Assembly (NCBI GenBank): GCA_029243585.1
Contig: JAQWRR010000033.1
Location: forward strand, 1 to 33,745
Direction: 5' to 3'
Length of the DNA: 33,745 bases
Source of the DNA: Gammaproteobacteria bacterium
GTDB lineage: Bacteria; Pseudomonadota; Gammaproteobacteria; Steroidobacterales; Rariloculaceae
Numbering within the stretch: position 1 is the stretch's first letter; the number at the start of each line of letters is the position of its first letter. The translations under genes and the position numbers were made by a program. Shown piece by piece: positions 1-8,770 of this stretch. The notes under the pieces were generated by a model. The model made no database searches. It saw only the letters and a list, made by a program, of their open reading frames with translations, and was not told the DNA's origin.

Positions 1-1
1 T

Positions 2-184
2 ATTTACGTCTATGACGTAGAGACGAGGGAGCTCTTAAAGGTAATTGAAATGCCTGGTAATGGAGATGCACACGGACTAATTTGGGTTCATTACGATGAA
101 AATGGAGAGCCTCGTACCGTGCGTGATCAAGGAAACTTCCACGGAGGAATTAATCCGGCAGAGGGAGCCATATTAGATTATTGA
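2..184 (+). CDS. 3' end of a CDS truncated by the window edge; possible beta-propeller (YVTN/cytochrome-d1-like) protein
   Basis: Open frame from base 2 to TGA at 182-184: IYVYDVETRELLKVIEMPGNGDAHGLIWVHYDENGEPRTVRDQGNFHGGINPAEGAILDY*. The IYVYDVETRELLKVIEMPG piece looks like a propeller blade. Confidence 0.55.
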   Translation: MYVYDVETRELLKVIEMPGNGDAHGLIWVHYDENGEPRTVRDQGNFHGGINPAEGAILDY

Positions 185-259
185 TATCTGTGGATCTAAA
201 AGCTTTTTGAATGAAAGCCTGAGAATAAAAAAACCTATGATGACAAGGTAAGAAATAAT

Positions 260-907
260 GTGAAAATTTTACCAAAACTTAGTGAAAAAATAGTAGTCAC
301 TGCATTTGTGGGAGCTGTCAGTCTTGGGTCTTTTTCATTTCTTGCACATTCTCAGCATGTACATTCTGATATTCCTGCTTCAGTTGATAATGCTCATGCT
401 TTACACGCTGACAATATAGAGGCAGGCCAACCTAGTTTTGCTAGCCCACTGAGCGACATCATTGTTGATTTTGAGTTAGTGGACCGTCATGGAAACCTCG
501 TTTCAAGTGAAGATTTTCTTGGAGAGCACCTACTTCTTGGTTTTGGTTTTACCCATTGTCCAGATGTTTGTCCGATGATGGCATTAAATATGGGGATAGC
601 ACTGCGAGATACAGAGGTCAAGGCAAAAGGTATTTTTGTAAGCATAGATACTGAACGTGATACCCCCACAATAACAGACGAATATGTTTCAAGATTCGGT
701 GATGACCTGATAGGCCTTGGTGGAAGTATTGATCAAATTAATGCCGTCGCAAATAACTTCAAAGTGAGTTATGCGATAACGAAAACACAGAATAATTATA
801 TTGTGCAACACACCTCTAATGTTTTTCTGATTGATCCATTAGGAAAGCTTATTGATGTATATCCTTTTTCTACGCCAGCTGAGACCCTGGTTGAGGCGAT
901 GCATTAG
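260..907 (+). CDS. SCO1/SenC family protein (copper chaperone / thiol-disulfide family)
   Basis: 215 aa, GTG start, N-terminal signal/TM segment, GFGFTHCPDVCPMM (CxxxC) motif and downstream VQHTSNVFLID with conserved His. Confidence 0.9.
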   Translation: MKILPKLSEKIVVTAFVGAVSLGSFSFLAHSQHVHSDIPASVDNAHALHADNIEAGQPSFASPLSDIIVDFELVDRHGNLVSSEDFLGEHLLLGFGFTHCPDVCPMMALNMGIALRDTEVKAKGIFVSIDTERDTPTITDEYVSRFGDDLIGLGGSIDQINAVANNFKVSYAITKTQNNYIVQHTSNVFLIDPLGKLIDVYPFSTPAETLVEAMH

Positions 908-918
908 TCGTTTTTGCT

Positions 919-2283
919 ATGTATATTTCTTCAACACGCATTAATTCCTTAAAGCTAAGCGCACTGCTTTTTTTTGGGTTTGCTATTGCATCCTCGTGGC
1001 TTATTTTTCCCTATTTTGTTCAGGGACAGCAGTTACTTAGGGGTATTGGTGATGATAGTCGAATGATTAAAGCGGGTAGCGTATCTCGTTACCTTACCCG
1101 AGAGCTAATAAAAACCCCGGATTTAGAAATCACAGCAACATTAGCAACGGATGAGTATTTTCAGTATGTGGATAGAGCCGCTGTTGTTGGAAATCTCCGG
1201 CCCGATAGGAATTTTATTTTTTTTGTTGCAGAGACAATACACCGGGGAGATCTACCACAAGAAGTGCCCATAGCAACTCTTAGGGTCGGTGAAGACGAGT
1301 ACCTTCCAACAATTTCAGATGGACCAAGCCTTGTTTCACATCATCGATTAAGCGTCTACAGTTTTCCAAAACGCGATGCTGACGGACGTTTAATTGAAAT
1401 AGAAGAGGCAGGTCGTATGCGACTGTATGTGTCAAATAGATATATGGGGAGCAATCGACCTCTGACTTTTGTAGGTAGTTGGGATGCACCATATAGTCTG
1501 CCTGATGAGCTGAAATCTCGTGCAGACATTACGCCGGTAGCAGTATTGGCTTTGGGCGCTGGGCTCTTGTCTTCAGTTCTTACCCCATGCCTGCTTCAGC
1601 TTGTCGTGGTTTTTGGCGGGGTAATTGCCGGTTTTTCAACTGTGCCAGGTCAGTCGGTTGGGGGTTCTAGGCAATTAACGCCGTTAATTCGTCGCAAGAT
1701 TATGCAGCTCGCACTGGCCTTTGTTATTGGGTTTGTTTCTTTGTATGCCCTTGCGGGCGCATTTATTGGAGCGCTGGGTCATCAGGCCCAATTAGCCTTC
1801 TCGGAATACAGCCGGGCTGTAGCCATCATATCCGGCGTACTGGTTATCTTATTAGGACTTTGGGTGGGCTACAGAGGAACCCGAGACTTTGCTTGCCGAA
1901 TTCCTGACCGTCGTGCCATGGAGGCTCTCTCAATGAGGGACACCGTTGGTACGGTTTTAACATCTATGGGTTATGCGCTAGGTTGCACGGCTTGTTTTGG
2001 TGGCGCAATCGTTGCTACTTTAATCGTCTATGTGGGCGCAATTGGCAGCGCTGCAATTGGGGCAGGAATCATGCTCACTTTTGGCATTGGGGTTGCTATA
2101 CCGTTTCTTCTTTCTGCCTACTATATTTCTAAGATGGATACGATACTGCTATTTCTAGCCGAGAATTCAAAATCACTAAGTTATGCGAGTATGATTATTA
2201 TTATCCTATTTGGATTGATCTTGCTTACCGATAACTTTCATGTCGTGAGCGATATGATTTATCCCTATCTTGGGCTAAGTTAG
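919..2283 (+). CDS. Membrane protein with periplasmic N-terminal domain and C-terminal CcdA/DsbD-type cytochrome c biogenesis transmembrane region
   Basis: 454 aa. N-terminal TM, about 190 aa soluble region, then multi-TM with SVLTPCLLQL and GYALGCTACFGGAIVATLIVY, a Cys pair typical of CcdA/DsbD membrane domains. Confidence 0.75.
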   Translation: MYISSTRINSLKLSALLFFGFAIASSWLIFPYFVQGQQLLRGIGDDSRMIKAGSVSRYLTRELIKTPDLEITATLATDEYFQYVDRAAVVGNLRPDRNFIFFVAETIHRGDLPQEVPIATLRVGEDEYLPTISDGPSLVSHHRLSVYSFPKRDADGRLIEIEEAGRMRLYVSNRYMGSNRPLTFVGSWDAPYSLPDELKSRADITPVAVLALGAGLLSSVLTPCLLQLVVVFGGVIAGFSTVPGQSVGGSRQLTPLIRRKIMQLALAFVIGFVSLYALAGAFIGALGHQAQLAFSEYSRAVAIISGVLVILLGLWVGYRGTRDFACRIPDRRAMEALSMRDTVGTVLTSMGYALGCTACFGGAIVATLIVYVGAIGSAAIGAGIMLTFGIGVAIPFLLSAYYISKMDTILLFLAENSKSLSYASMIIIILFGLILLTDNFHVVSDMIYPYLGLS

Positions 2284-2292
2284 AAGACATAC

Positions 2293-3441
2293 ATGCCGAT
2301 GTTCACTTTTCGAACAACCATCTTTATAAAATCTTTGCTTGGGGCACTAGTTGCTTTTTTGTGTCTTTCGTCAGGTTTATTTGCCCAGGTTGATATATCT
2401 AATCCGCAGCGACTGATGTTCGTGGCTGATGCTGATGATCCAATTATTGATGTGATTGATCTTCAAGAAAACGAAGTTATATTCAGAATTGAAACAAAAC
2501 AAAAAGTAGATGATTTGGTTGCAACACCATTTGCTCCAGTCTTGATTTACACAAATATCGATAAGCAGCTTGTAAGCATGTACAACTTGGAAACACAGGA
2601 ACTTGCAAAAGAAGTCATATTACCCATAGTGCCGCGGCATATGGTTCTTGATACAACAGGGTCAAAAATTGGCTTTACAGATAGTGAGTCTGGGGGATTC
2701 GTTCTTCTATCGGCTTACGGAGGACAAGTGCTTTTTACTTTAGAGGATTTTCCTCCAACAACAGATGTTCTTTTTGATCCTAATGAAGTCGATATTTGGT
2801 ATAGCAATGATCTGGATGGAAGTATTGGCTTGATTGATAGTAATGTTAAAAAAACATTTGAAATAGAGGTAACTGATAAGCCTGAACAGATGCTTTCCTC
2901 TCCTAGCCGAAGTTTGGATGGGCGTTATATTTACGCGGCTAATGAAACTACGGGAGAGGTTTATAGTGTTAATGCCTTTTCAAAAATAGTATATAAAACA
3001 TTTAATATTGGAACCCGACCAGCTCGTCCCTACTCAACTCCTGAGGGCGTTTTCCTTTATATGATGGACAAGGATTCGGGAAGATTTGTTTCCATAGAAC
3101 AACATCTTTTTACAGAATTCGATAATACGATCATTGGCGAAGGTATTGACCTTATAACCGTAGGTCGATTTGATCGTTTGAATCTATTAGCCAGCACAGA
3201 AAACCATAATTTTTATATTTATGACAACAATAGGAAGGCAGTAATAGAGCAGGGTAAGCTAAATTTTACTCCTCTTGATGCACAGGGAGCGGCTGATGGT
3301 CGCCGAGCCTATCTAGCTTCAAGTGATAGCCCTGAAGTAGCAATAATTGATCTGGAGGATCAGCAGGTCAGCTATATTAAGGTGGCGAACGGAAGAGTTG
3401 GCGCATTTGCCATTGGCCTATCTAATAATGTTTGTCATTAA
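2293..3441 (+). CDS. Secreted beta-propeller (YncE/YVTN-like) repeat protein
   Basis: 382 aa with signal peptide; repeated units such as LMFVADADDPIIDVIDLQENEVIFRIE, YIYAANETTGEVYSVNAFSKIVYKTFNIGTRPARPYSTPEGVFLYMMD. Confidence 0.65.
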   Translation: MPMFTFRTTIFIKSLLGALVAFLCLSSGLFAQVDISNPQRLMFVADADDPIIDVIDLQENEVIFRIETKQKVDDLVATPFAPVLIYTNIDKQLVSMYNLETQELAKEVILPIVPRHMVLDTTGSKIGFTDSESGGFVLLSAYGGQVLFTLEDFPPTTDVLFDPNEVDIWYSNDLDGSIGLIDSNVKKTFEIEVTDKPEQMLSSPSRSLDGRYIYAANETTGEVYSVNAFSKIVYKTFNIGTRPARPYSTPEGVFLYMMDKDSGRFVSIEQHLFTEFDNTIIGEGIDLITVGRFDRLNLLASTENHNFYIYDNNRKAVIEQGKLNFTPLDAQGAADGRRAYLASSDSPEVAIIDLEDQQVSYIKVANGRVGAFAIGLSNNVCH

Positions 3442-3615
3442 TAGCTGGATGCTAGCGTAATTTTTTTGTCGACGAGATTGATAAAAACTTACAGAAGATC
3501 ATCCTGGTTTATGTCGCTATTCATCTTAAGGACATTATCTTGGATAACTATAAAAGTCATTGGCCTATAGACGCTCACCCCGGTAAAATTCACTGCTTTA
3601 GATCGGCTTAAGGCT

Positions 3616-4590
3616 ATGTCCCTACAAGAAAGATTTGTCAGCTTAGAATCACATATGGCTGGCCTGGTTGTTGGCCAGGCCGCTCTCCTAAACAGAATGT
3701 TGGTGGCGCTTCTCTGCGATGGCCATTTATTAGTGGAGGGCGCGCCAGGTTTAGCTAAGACGCGAGCAATTAAAGTGCTTAGTCACAGTATAGAAGGCGA
3801 TTTCCATCGTCTGCAATTTACTCCTGATTTGCTTCCTGCAGACCTAACGGGTACAGAAATATATCGTCCACAAGATGGTACTTTCGTTTTTAGGGAGGGA
3901 CCGTTATTCCATAATCTAGTGCTAGCGGACGAGGTAAATAGGGCTCCAGCTAAAGTCCAGTCAGCCTTGCTTGAAGCGATGGGTGAAAGGCAGATAACGG
4001 TGGGATCCGTAACCTATCCATTACCTGAATTATTTATGGTCATGGCAACTCAAAATCCCATCGAGCAGGAAGGAACATATCCTCTTCCAGAGGCACAGTT
4101 AGACCGCTTCTTAATGCATGTTTTAGTCGATTATCCGGATGTGGCTGGTGAGAGGGCTATCTTGGCTTTAAATAGAGTTGAAGCGAAACGTTCCACATCA
4201 GATGAAGAGCTATTTACGCCACAAACTGCTCTGAAACAGGGAGAGGTTTTAGCAGCGAGACAGGACGTATTGAAACTACACCTTTCTGAGCCGCTTGAGG
4301 AATACATCGTTCAGATCGTTTTAGCTACAAGAGATTGTGGTCGTTATGGAGATGATCTTCAGGGTTTATTGCAATATGGAGCAAGTCCTAGAGCAACTAT
4401 CGCATTGGATAGGTGCGCACGTGCCCATGCCTGGCTTACAGGTCGTGACTACGTTACGCCGGAGGATATTCAATCAGTTGCACGCGATGTGCTCAGACAT
4501 AGGATTCTTCTCAGCTTTGAGGCAGAGGCTGCTGGGCGAAATCCTGACCAGATTGTAGATATGCTCTTAGATAGGATAGGAGTGCCGTGA
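3616..4590 (+). CDS. MoxR-family AAA+ ATPase
   Basis: Walker A GAPGLAKT, Walker B LVLADEVNRAPAKVQSALLEAMGERQ, MATQNPIEQEGTYPLPEAQLDRF; first gene of a Bat operon. Confidence 0.95.
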   Translation: MSLQERFVSLESHMAGLVVGQAALLNRMLVALLCDGHLLVEGAPGLAKTRAIKVLSHSIEGDFHRLQFTPDLLPADLTGTEIYRPQDGTFVFREGPLFHNLVLADEVNRAPAKVQSALLEAMGERQITVGSVTYPLPELFMVMATQNPIEQEGTYPLPEAQLDRFLMHVLVDYPDVAGERAILALNRVEAKRSTSDEELFTPQTALKQGEVLAARQDVLKLHLSEPLEEYIVQIVLATRDCGRYGDDLQGLLQYGASPRATIALDRCARAHAWLTGRDYVTPEDIQSVARDVLRHRILLSFEAEAAGRNPDQIVDMLLDRIGVP

Positions 4591-5513
4591 GTTATCCACT
4601 AGATCTGTCTAAGATATCACCAGCTCGAATTGCATTAACTGATTTAATCGGGCTTAAGAAAGCGGGGGAATCGCTTAGAACAGATGCCTTGCGAGTAAGC
4701 GCTCTGGATGCAGGTAGCCACCTATCTAGATTAAAGGGTCGCGGAATAGAATTTGATGAAGCACGTCCTTATCAAGAAGGTGATGACCTTCGGACGATCG
4801 ATTGGCGGGTTACAGCTCGGACTGGAAAAACTCATACTAAAATTTTCAGAGAAGAACGAGATCGTCCGGTAATAATTTGGCTCGACTATCGTCAATCTAT
4901 GATGTTTGCCACGCAGGGGGCATATAAGGCGGTTAGGGCTGCCCAGGTTGCGGCTTTACTAGCTTGGAGTGCTGTTGCCAATGGTGATCGTTTGGGAGGA
5001 TTGGTTTTTTCCGAGCAAGAGCACGTTGAGCTACGCCCCCGTCTTGGGCACCGAGCGGCCTTAAATCTATTCAGAACCCTAACTAAAGCAGTTTTTTGGG
5101 AGCCTAAAGATTTAGATAATGATTTGGATAAAGCACGATCACTATTGAGACTGACTCGGGTCGTACGCCCAGGTAGTCAAATATTTTTGTTAAGTGATTT
5201 CCGCGGATTATCAGAGTCTTTTGAACAACATTTGCGACAGTTAGCTAGGCACAGTGATGTGTCCTTATTACAGTTTTTCGATCCGGTTGAGAGGGAGCTT
5301 CCTCCACCGGGTAGGTATCAAATCGATATGGGTGGGTCTTTGATTTCTATTGATACCAATCAAATTAATTCCCGGGAAGCATATAGAAAGCGTTTTCGTG
5401 CTATCCAGTCACCTTTAGAAAAGCTATCACGGCTTCCAGGGGTTCAGTTACTAGAGTGTTCCACCGTAGCGGACCCCTACAAGTTACTTACTCAATACTT
5501 TGAAGTTAAATGA
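4587..5513 (+). CDS. DUF58 domain protein (degenerate VWA-like)
   Basis: RGIEFDEARPYQEGDDLRTIDWRVTARTGKTHTKIFREERDRPVIIWLDYRQSM is DUF58-type; overlaps moxR by 4 nt (ATGA-like coupling). Confidence 0.93.
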   Translation: MSYPLDLSKISPARIALTDLIGLKKAGESLRTDALRVSALDAGSHLSRLKGRGIEFDEARPYQEGDDLRTIDWRVTARTGKTHTKIFREERDRPVIIWLDYRQSMMFATQGAYKAVRAAQVAALLAWSAVANGDRLGGLVFSEQEHVELRPRLGHRAALNLFRTLTKAVFWEPKDLDNDLDKARSLLRLTRVVRPGSQIFLLSDFRGLSESFEQHLRQLARHSDVSLLQFFDPVERELPPPGRYQIDMGGSLISIDTNQINSREAYRKRFRAIQSPLEKLSRLPGVQLLECSTVADPYKLLTQYFEVK

Positions 5514-5998
5514 ACCCAAGCTTTGACCCAACTGATATGCCATTGAGGGATATACATCTTCCGGATGCTATTTCTTGGTGGCCGCTTGCTTTTGGATGGT
5601 GGGCTTTAGTGTTAATTGTTGTTACCGGTATTGCAGTGTTCGCAGTACGTTTTTATGCAGCTCGGCGGCAAAGAGTAGCGCGCCGAGAAATTCAAAAAGC
5701 AATGGATACGCTTCATACGGGCCAGGATCCCGCGCTATGTGCACAACAGTTTTCAACTATCATGAGACGATTTGCAATGACGATTAGTGGTGAACCAGAT
5801 GCGGTAGCTGGCCTGGCAGGCGAAAACTGGCTCTTATTTCTTGATGAGTCCTGGGAAAATGAAGAATTTACTCAAGGCGAGGGAAGGCTTTTATTATCAG
5901 CACCGTATAGGAGTGAAGGCAGTGTTAACCAAGATCGTTGCTTTAAACTGGGAGCCCTCTGTATATCTTGGATCAAAGCACAGCCGGTGAGGCTCTGA
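5510..5998 (+). CDS. DUF4381 family protein
   Basis: 162 aa, MNPSFDPTDMPLRDIHLPDAISWWPLAFGWW, single TM; location between DUF58 and BatA-like genes. Confidence 0.85.
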   Translation: MNPSFDPTDMPLRDIHLPDAISWWPLAFGWWALVLIVVTGIAVFAVRFYAARRQRVARREIQKAMDTLHTGQDPALCAQQFSTIMRRFAMTISGEPDAVAGLAGENWLLFLDESWENEEFTQGEGRLLLSAPYRSEGSVNQDRCFKLGALCISWIKAQPVRL

Positions 5999-6000
5999 CT

Positions 6001-7023
6001 ATGTGGAGTCTTGCTTGGTGGTGGATCCTGTTTGCATTACCCATGCCCTGGTTAGTACGGCATTTTTCAAATGCTGAACCTACCTTGAAGGATGCGGCAC
6101 TAAAAGTTCCGGTACCAGAAGAATTTGCTGGGTTAACTGGAGTTAGCGCAAAAAAAACAGTACCAAGCATTAAATTGTTAGTGCTTTGGTGCATTTGGAT
6201 ATTAATTGTATTTGCCGCTGCTAGGCCGCAGTACCTGGGGGAGCCTACTTTTCTTCCAGTAACAGGCAGGGACCTTCTTCTTGCAGTTGACCTTTCAGGC
6301 AGTATGGAAGAACAGGACTTTCAGCTTAATGGAGAGTGGGTAGATCGACTTACTGCAACCAAATCGGTCGCTAAAGAATTTATAGGTAGACGTGTAGGTG
6401 ATCGTATAGGCCTTATTCTTTTTGGTCGTGAGACTTACTTGCAGACACCGCTTACCTTTGATCGTGAGACAGTACAAACATTTCTTGATGAGGCTGTTAT
6501 TGGTCTGGCTGGCAAAGAAACTGCGATAGGAGACGCTATCGGACTTTCTATAAAGACTCTTGCAGATGCTGAGGTAGAGGAGAGTCGTCGAGTGTTGATT
6601 CTCTTGACTGATGGAGCAAACACAGCGGGAGCAGTAGATCCGCTTAAGGCGGCTGACTTGGCTCGGGACAGAGGAATGGTGATTTACGCTATTGGGATAG
6701 GTGCGGACGCATTAATGGTGAGATCACTATTTGGTGTACGGCAAATTAATCCATCAGCTGACCTGGATGAACAAACATTAACGACTATCGCTGAAGGTAC
6801 AGGGGGCATTTACTTCAGAGCGCGGGATACAGATGAACTTCAGAATATCTATACCATATTAGATGAATTGGAACCGGTTGCAGATGAAGAGCAAGGATTT
6901 AGACCAATAGAAGAATATTTTTATTGGCCTCTAGGTTTAGCCCTAGCCTTAAGCATTTCTTGGGCTATGACTGGGATTAGACGGAAGGTGGCAGGCTCAG
7001 TATTAGAGGTTAGTAGTGGCTGA
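6001..7023 (+). CDS. BatA-like von Willebrand factor A membrane protein
   Basis: MIDAS motif AVDLSGSMEEQDF and LTDGANTAG; TM segments at both ends. The track starts at TTG 5968; ATG 6001 (MWSLAWWW) is preferred because it follows the upstream stop. Confidence 0.92.
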   Translation: MWSLAWWWILFALPMPWLVRHFSNAEPTLKDAALKVPVPEEFAGLTGVSAKKTVPSIKLLVLWCIWILIVFAAARPQYLGEPTFLPVTGRDLLLAVDLSGSMEEQDFQLNGEWVDRLTATKSVAKEFIGRRVGDRIGLILFGRETYLQTPLTFDRETVQTFLDEAVIGLAGKETAIGDAIGLSIKTLADAEVEESRRVLILLTDGANTAGAVDPLKAADLARDRGMVIYAIGIGADALMVRSLFGVRQINPSADLDEQTLTTIAEGTGGIYFRARDTDELQNIYTILDELEPVADEEQGFRPIEEYFYWPLGLALALSISWAMTGIRRKVAGSVLEVSSG

Positions 7024-8770
7024 GTTTCATTTTATTCGTCCCTTATGGTTGCTCGGGTTGCCAGTAGGTATTTGGTTAATATGGAAGCTGGTGCGGAGAA
7101 GCGGTGCTTTAGGGCGTTGGCATGAATTGGTGGATGATGCGCTAAAGCCCTATGTATTAACGGCTCCAGATCTTAGTTTAAAAGAGCATAACTGGTTAAC
7201 TGGTGCCGCAATAATTGCATGGGTGCTAGCCACGGTTGCTCTAGCAGGGCCTACTTGGGAACGATTACCTGTGCCCGCATACAGATCTTCTGAAGCGTTA
7301 GTGGTTGCGTTGGATTTATCCCGCTCTATGGATGCAGGCGATCTTCAACCAACGCGTTTGGCACGTGCCAAGCTTAAGCTTTTGTCGCTACTGGAGCGCC
7401 GCGCGTCAGGGCAGACTGGATTAATTGTTTTTTCAGCTCACGCCTTTACGGTATCTCCGCTTACGGCAGATACGGAGACTATTACCGCGTTGGTATCTAG
7501 TCTTACCAGTGACATTATGCCTAGTCGTGGAAGTTACCCAGAAGCGGGCGTAAATCGTGCTATTCAGATTATGCGACAGACCGGGATCAACCAAGGCGAA
7601 GTGCTTCTTATGACGGACTCGGCAGTATCACCGGGAATGGAAGCTTTAGCGCAAGAACTTCGTGAGGATGGCTTTATTTTGCATGTAATGGCTATTGGGA
7701 CGGCAGAAGGGGGACCAATAGCTCAGCCACGTGGTGGTTTTCTTACGGATAATATTGGTCAAGTCGTGGTTAGCCAGGTTGATCTTGTTCGATTAGAGCG
7801 GTTGGCAGATTTGGGTGGAGGCCGGTTCTCTAGTCTCGCACCTGATGACCGCGATTTAGATTATTTATTCCCTAATTCTAACTTACTGAATGCTGGTGCT
7901 TCTGAAAGTATGGATTTTCAAACAGATGTATGGCGTGACCAGGGACCTTGGCTTTCGCTGTTGCTAGTCCCGTTAGTGGCACTTGCTTTTAAACGTGGGT
8001 GGATTGTTCTATGGGTTGTTGGGATTATTTTACCTGGGACAAGGGCGGAAGCATTGGCTTGGGATGACCTATGGTTGCGTGCTGATCAGCAAGGCCAGGC
8101 TGCATTTGAGGCCGAAGAGCATCAGCAAGCTAGTGAACTATTTCAGAACCCCGAGTGGCGTGCTGCCGCTCAGTATAGAGCTGGTGACTTCGCAGCCAGT
8201 GCCGCCTCGTTGGAAAATATTGAAACCGCAGAAGCTCACTATAATCGTGGTAATGCCTTGGCTAGAGCAGGAGCAATTCCTGAGGCTATTAATGCCTATG
8301 ATCTGGCTCTTGAACTTGAATCGGAGCATGAAGACGCGATTTTTAATCGTGACCTTTTGTTGCAGCAACAGCCACAAGAGTCGCCAAACCAGGAGGGTCA
8401 GCAGGGAGACAACTCGGAGCAAGATTCGTCTGAAGATGGTCAAGAAGAATCAGAGGGAGATTCACAGGAGTCACAGGAAGATACAAGCCCCCAAAGTGCA
8501 GAGGGAGGAGAAGCTGAACCACAAGATTCAGAGGATCCTGAACAGGTTGCTGAGTCTGATCAGGAAGATTCAATTGAAGGAACACCCTTGCCTACCGCTG
8601 AAGAGCTTGAAGAATGGGCATCTGAGCAGGCAGCTGATCAATGGCTAAGGAGAATTCCACAAGACCCCGGTGGGCTTTTGCGAAGAAAGTTTCTCTATCA
8701 ATACCAGAGACTAGGGGTTGATCAGGACGGAAATTATGTTTGGCCAGGTGACGAGGAGCAACCTTGGTGA
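7016..8770 (+). CDS. BatB/BatC-like fusion: VWA domain, TM segments, TPR region, acidic Q/S/E-rich tail
   Basis: 584 aa; VALDLSRSMDAGDLQPTRLARAK MIDAS; TPR-like AHYNRGNALARAGAIPEAINAYDLALELESEHEDAIFNRDLL; tail QEGQQGDNSEQDSSEDGQEESEGDSQESQEDTS. Confidence 0.92.
   Translation: MAEFHFIRPLWLLGLPVGIWLIWKLVRRSGALGRWHELVDDALKPYVLTAPDLSLKEHNWLTGAAIIAWVLATVALAGPTWERLPVPAYRSSEALVVALDLSRSMDAGDLQPTRLARAKLKLLSLLERRASGQTGLIVFSAHAFTVSPLTADTETITALVSSLTSDIMPSRGSYPEAGVNRAIQIMRQTGINQGEVLLMTDSAVSPGMEALAQELREDGFILHVMAIGTAEGGPIAQPRGGFLTDNIGQVVVSQVDLVRLERLADLGGGRFSSLAPDDRDLDYLFPNSNLLNAGASESMDFQTDVWRDQGPWLSLLLVPLVALAFKRGWIVLWVVGIILPGTRAEALAWDDLWLRADQQGQAAFEAEEHQQASELFQNPEWRAAAQYRAGDFAASAASLENIETAEAHYNRGNALARAGAIPEAINAYDLALELESEHEDAIFNRDLLLQQQPQESPNQEGQQGDNSEQDSSEDGQEESEGDSQESQEDTSPQSAEGGEAEPQDSEDPEQVAESDQEDSIEGTPLPTAEELEEWASEQAADQWLRRIPQDPGGLLRRKFLYQYQRLGVDQDGNYVWPGDEEQPW

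Noticed and set aside
7983-8648. 221-aa + strand ORF in another frame of the BatB/C gene (also 8138..8443 and 8343..8585 on minus)
   Set aside because: Fully inside a well-supported CDS; product is low-complexity and basic, an artefact of the Q/S/E-rich codon bias.
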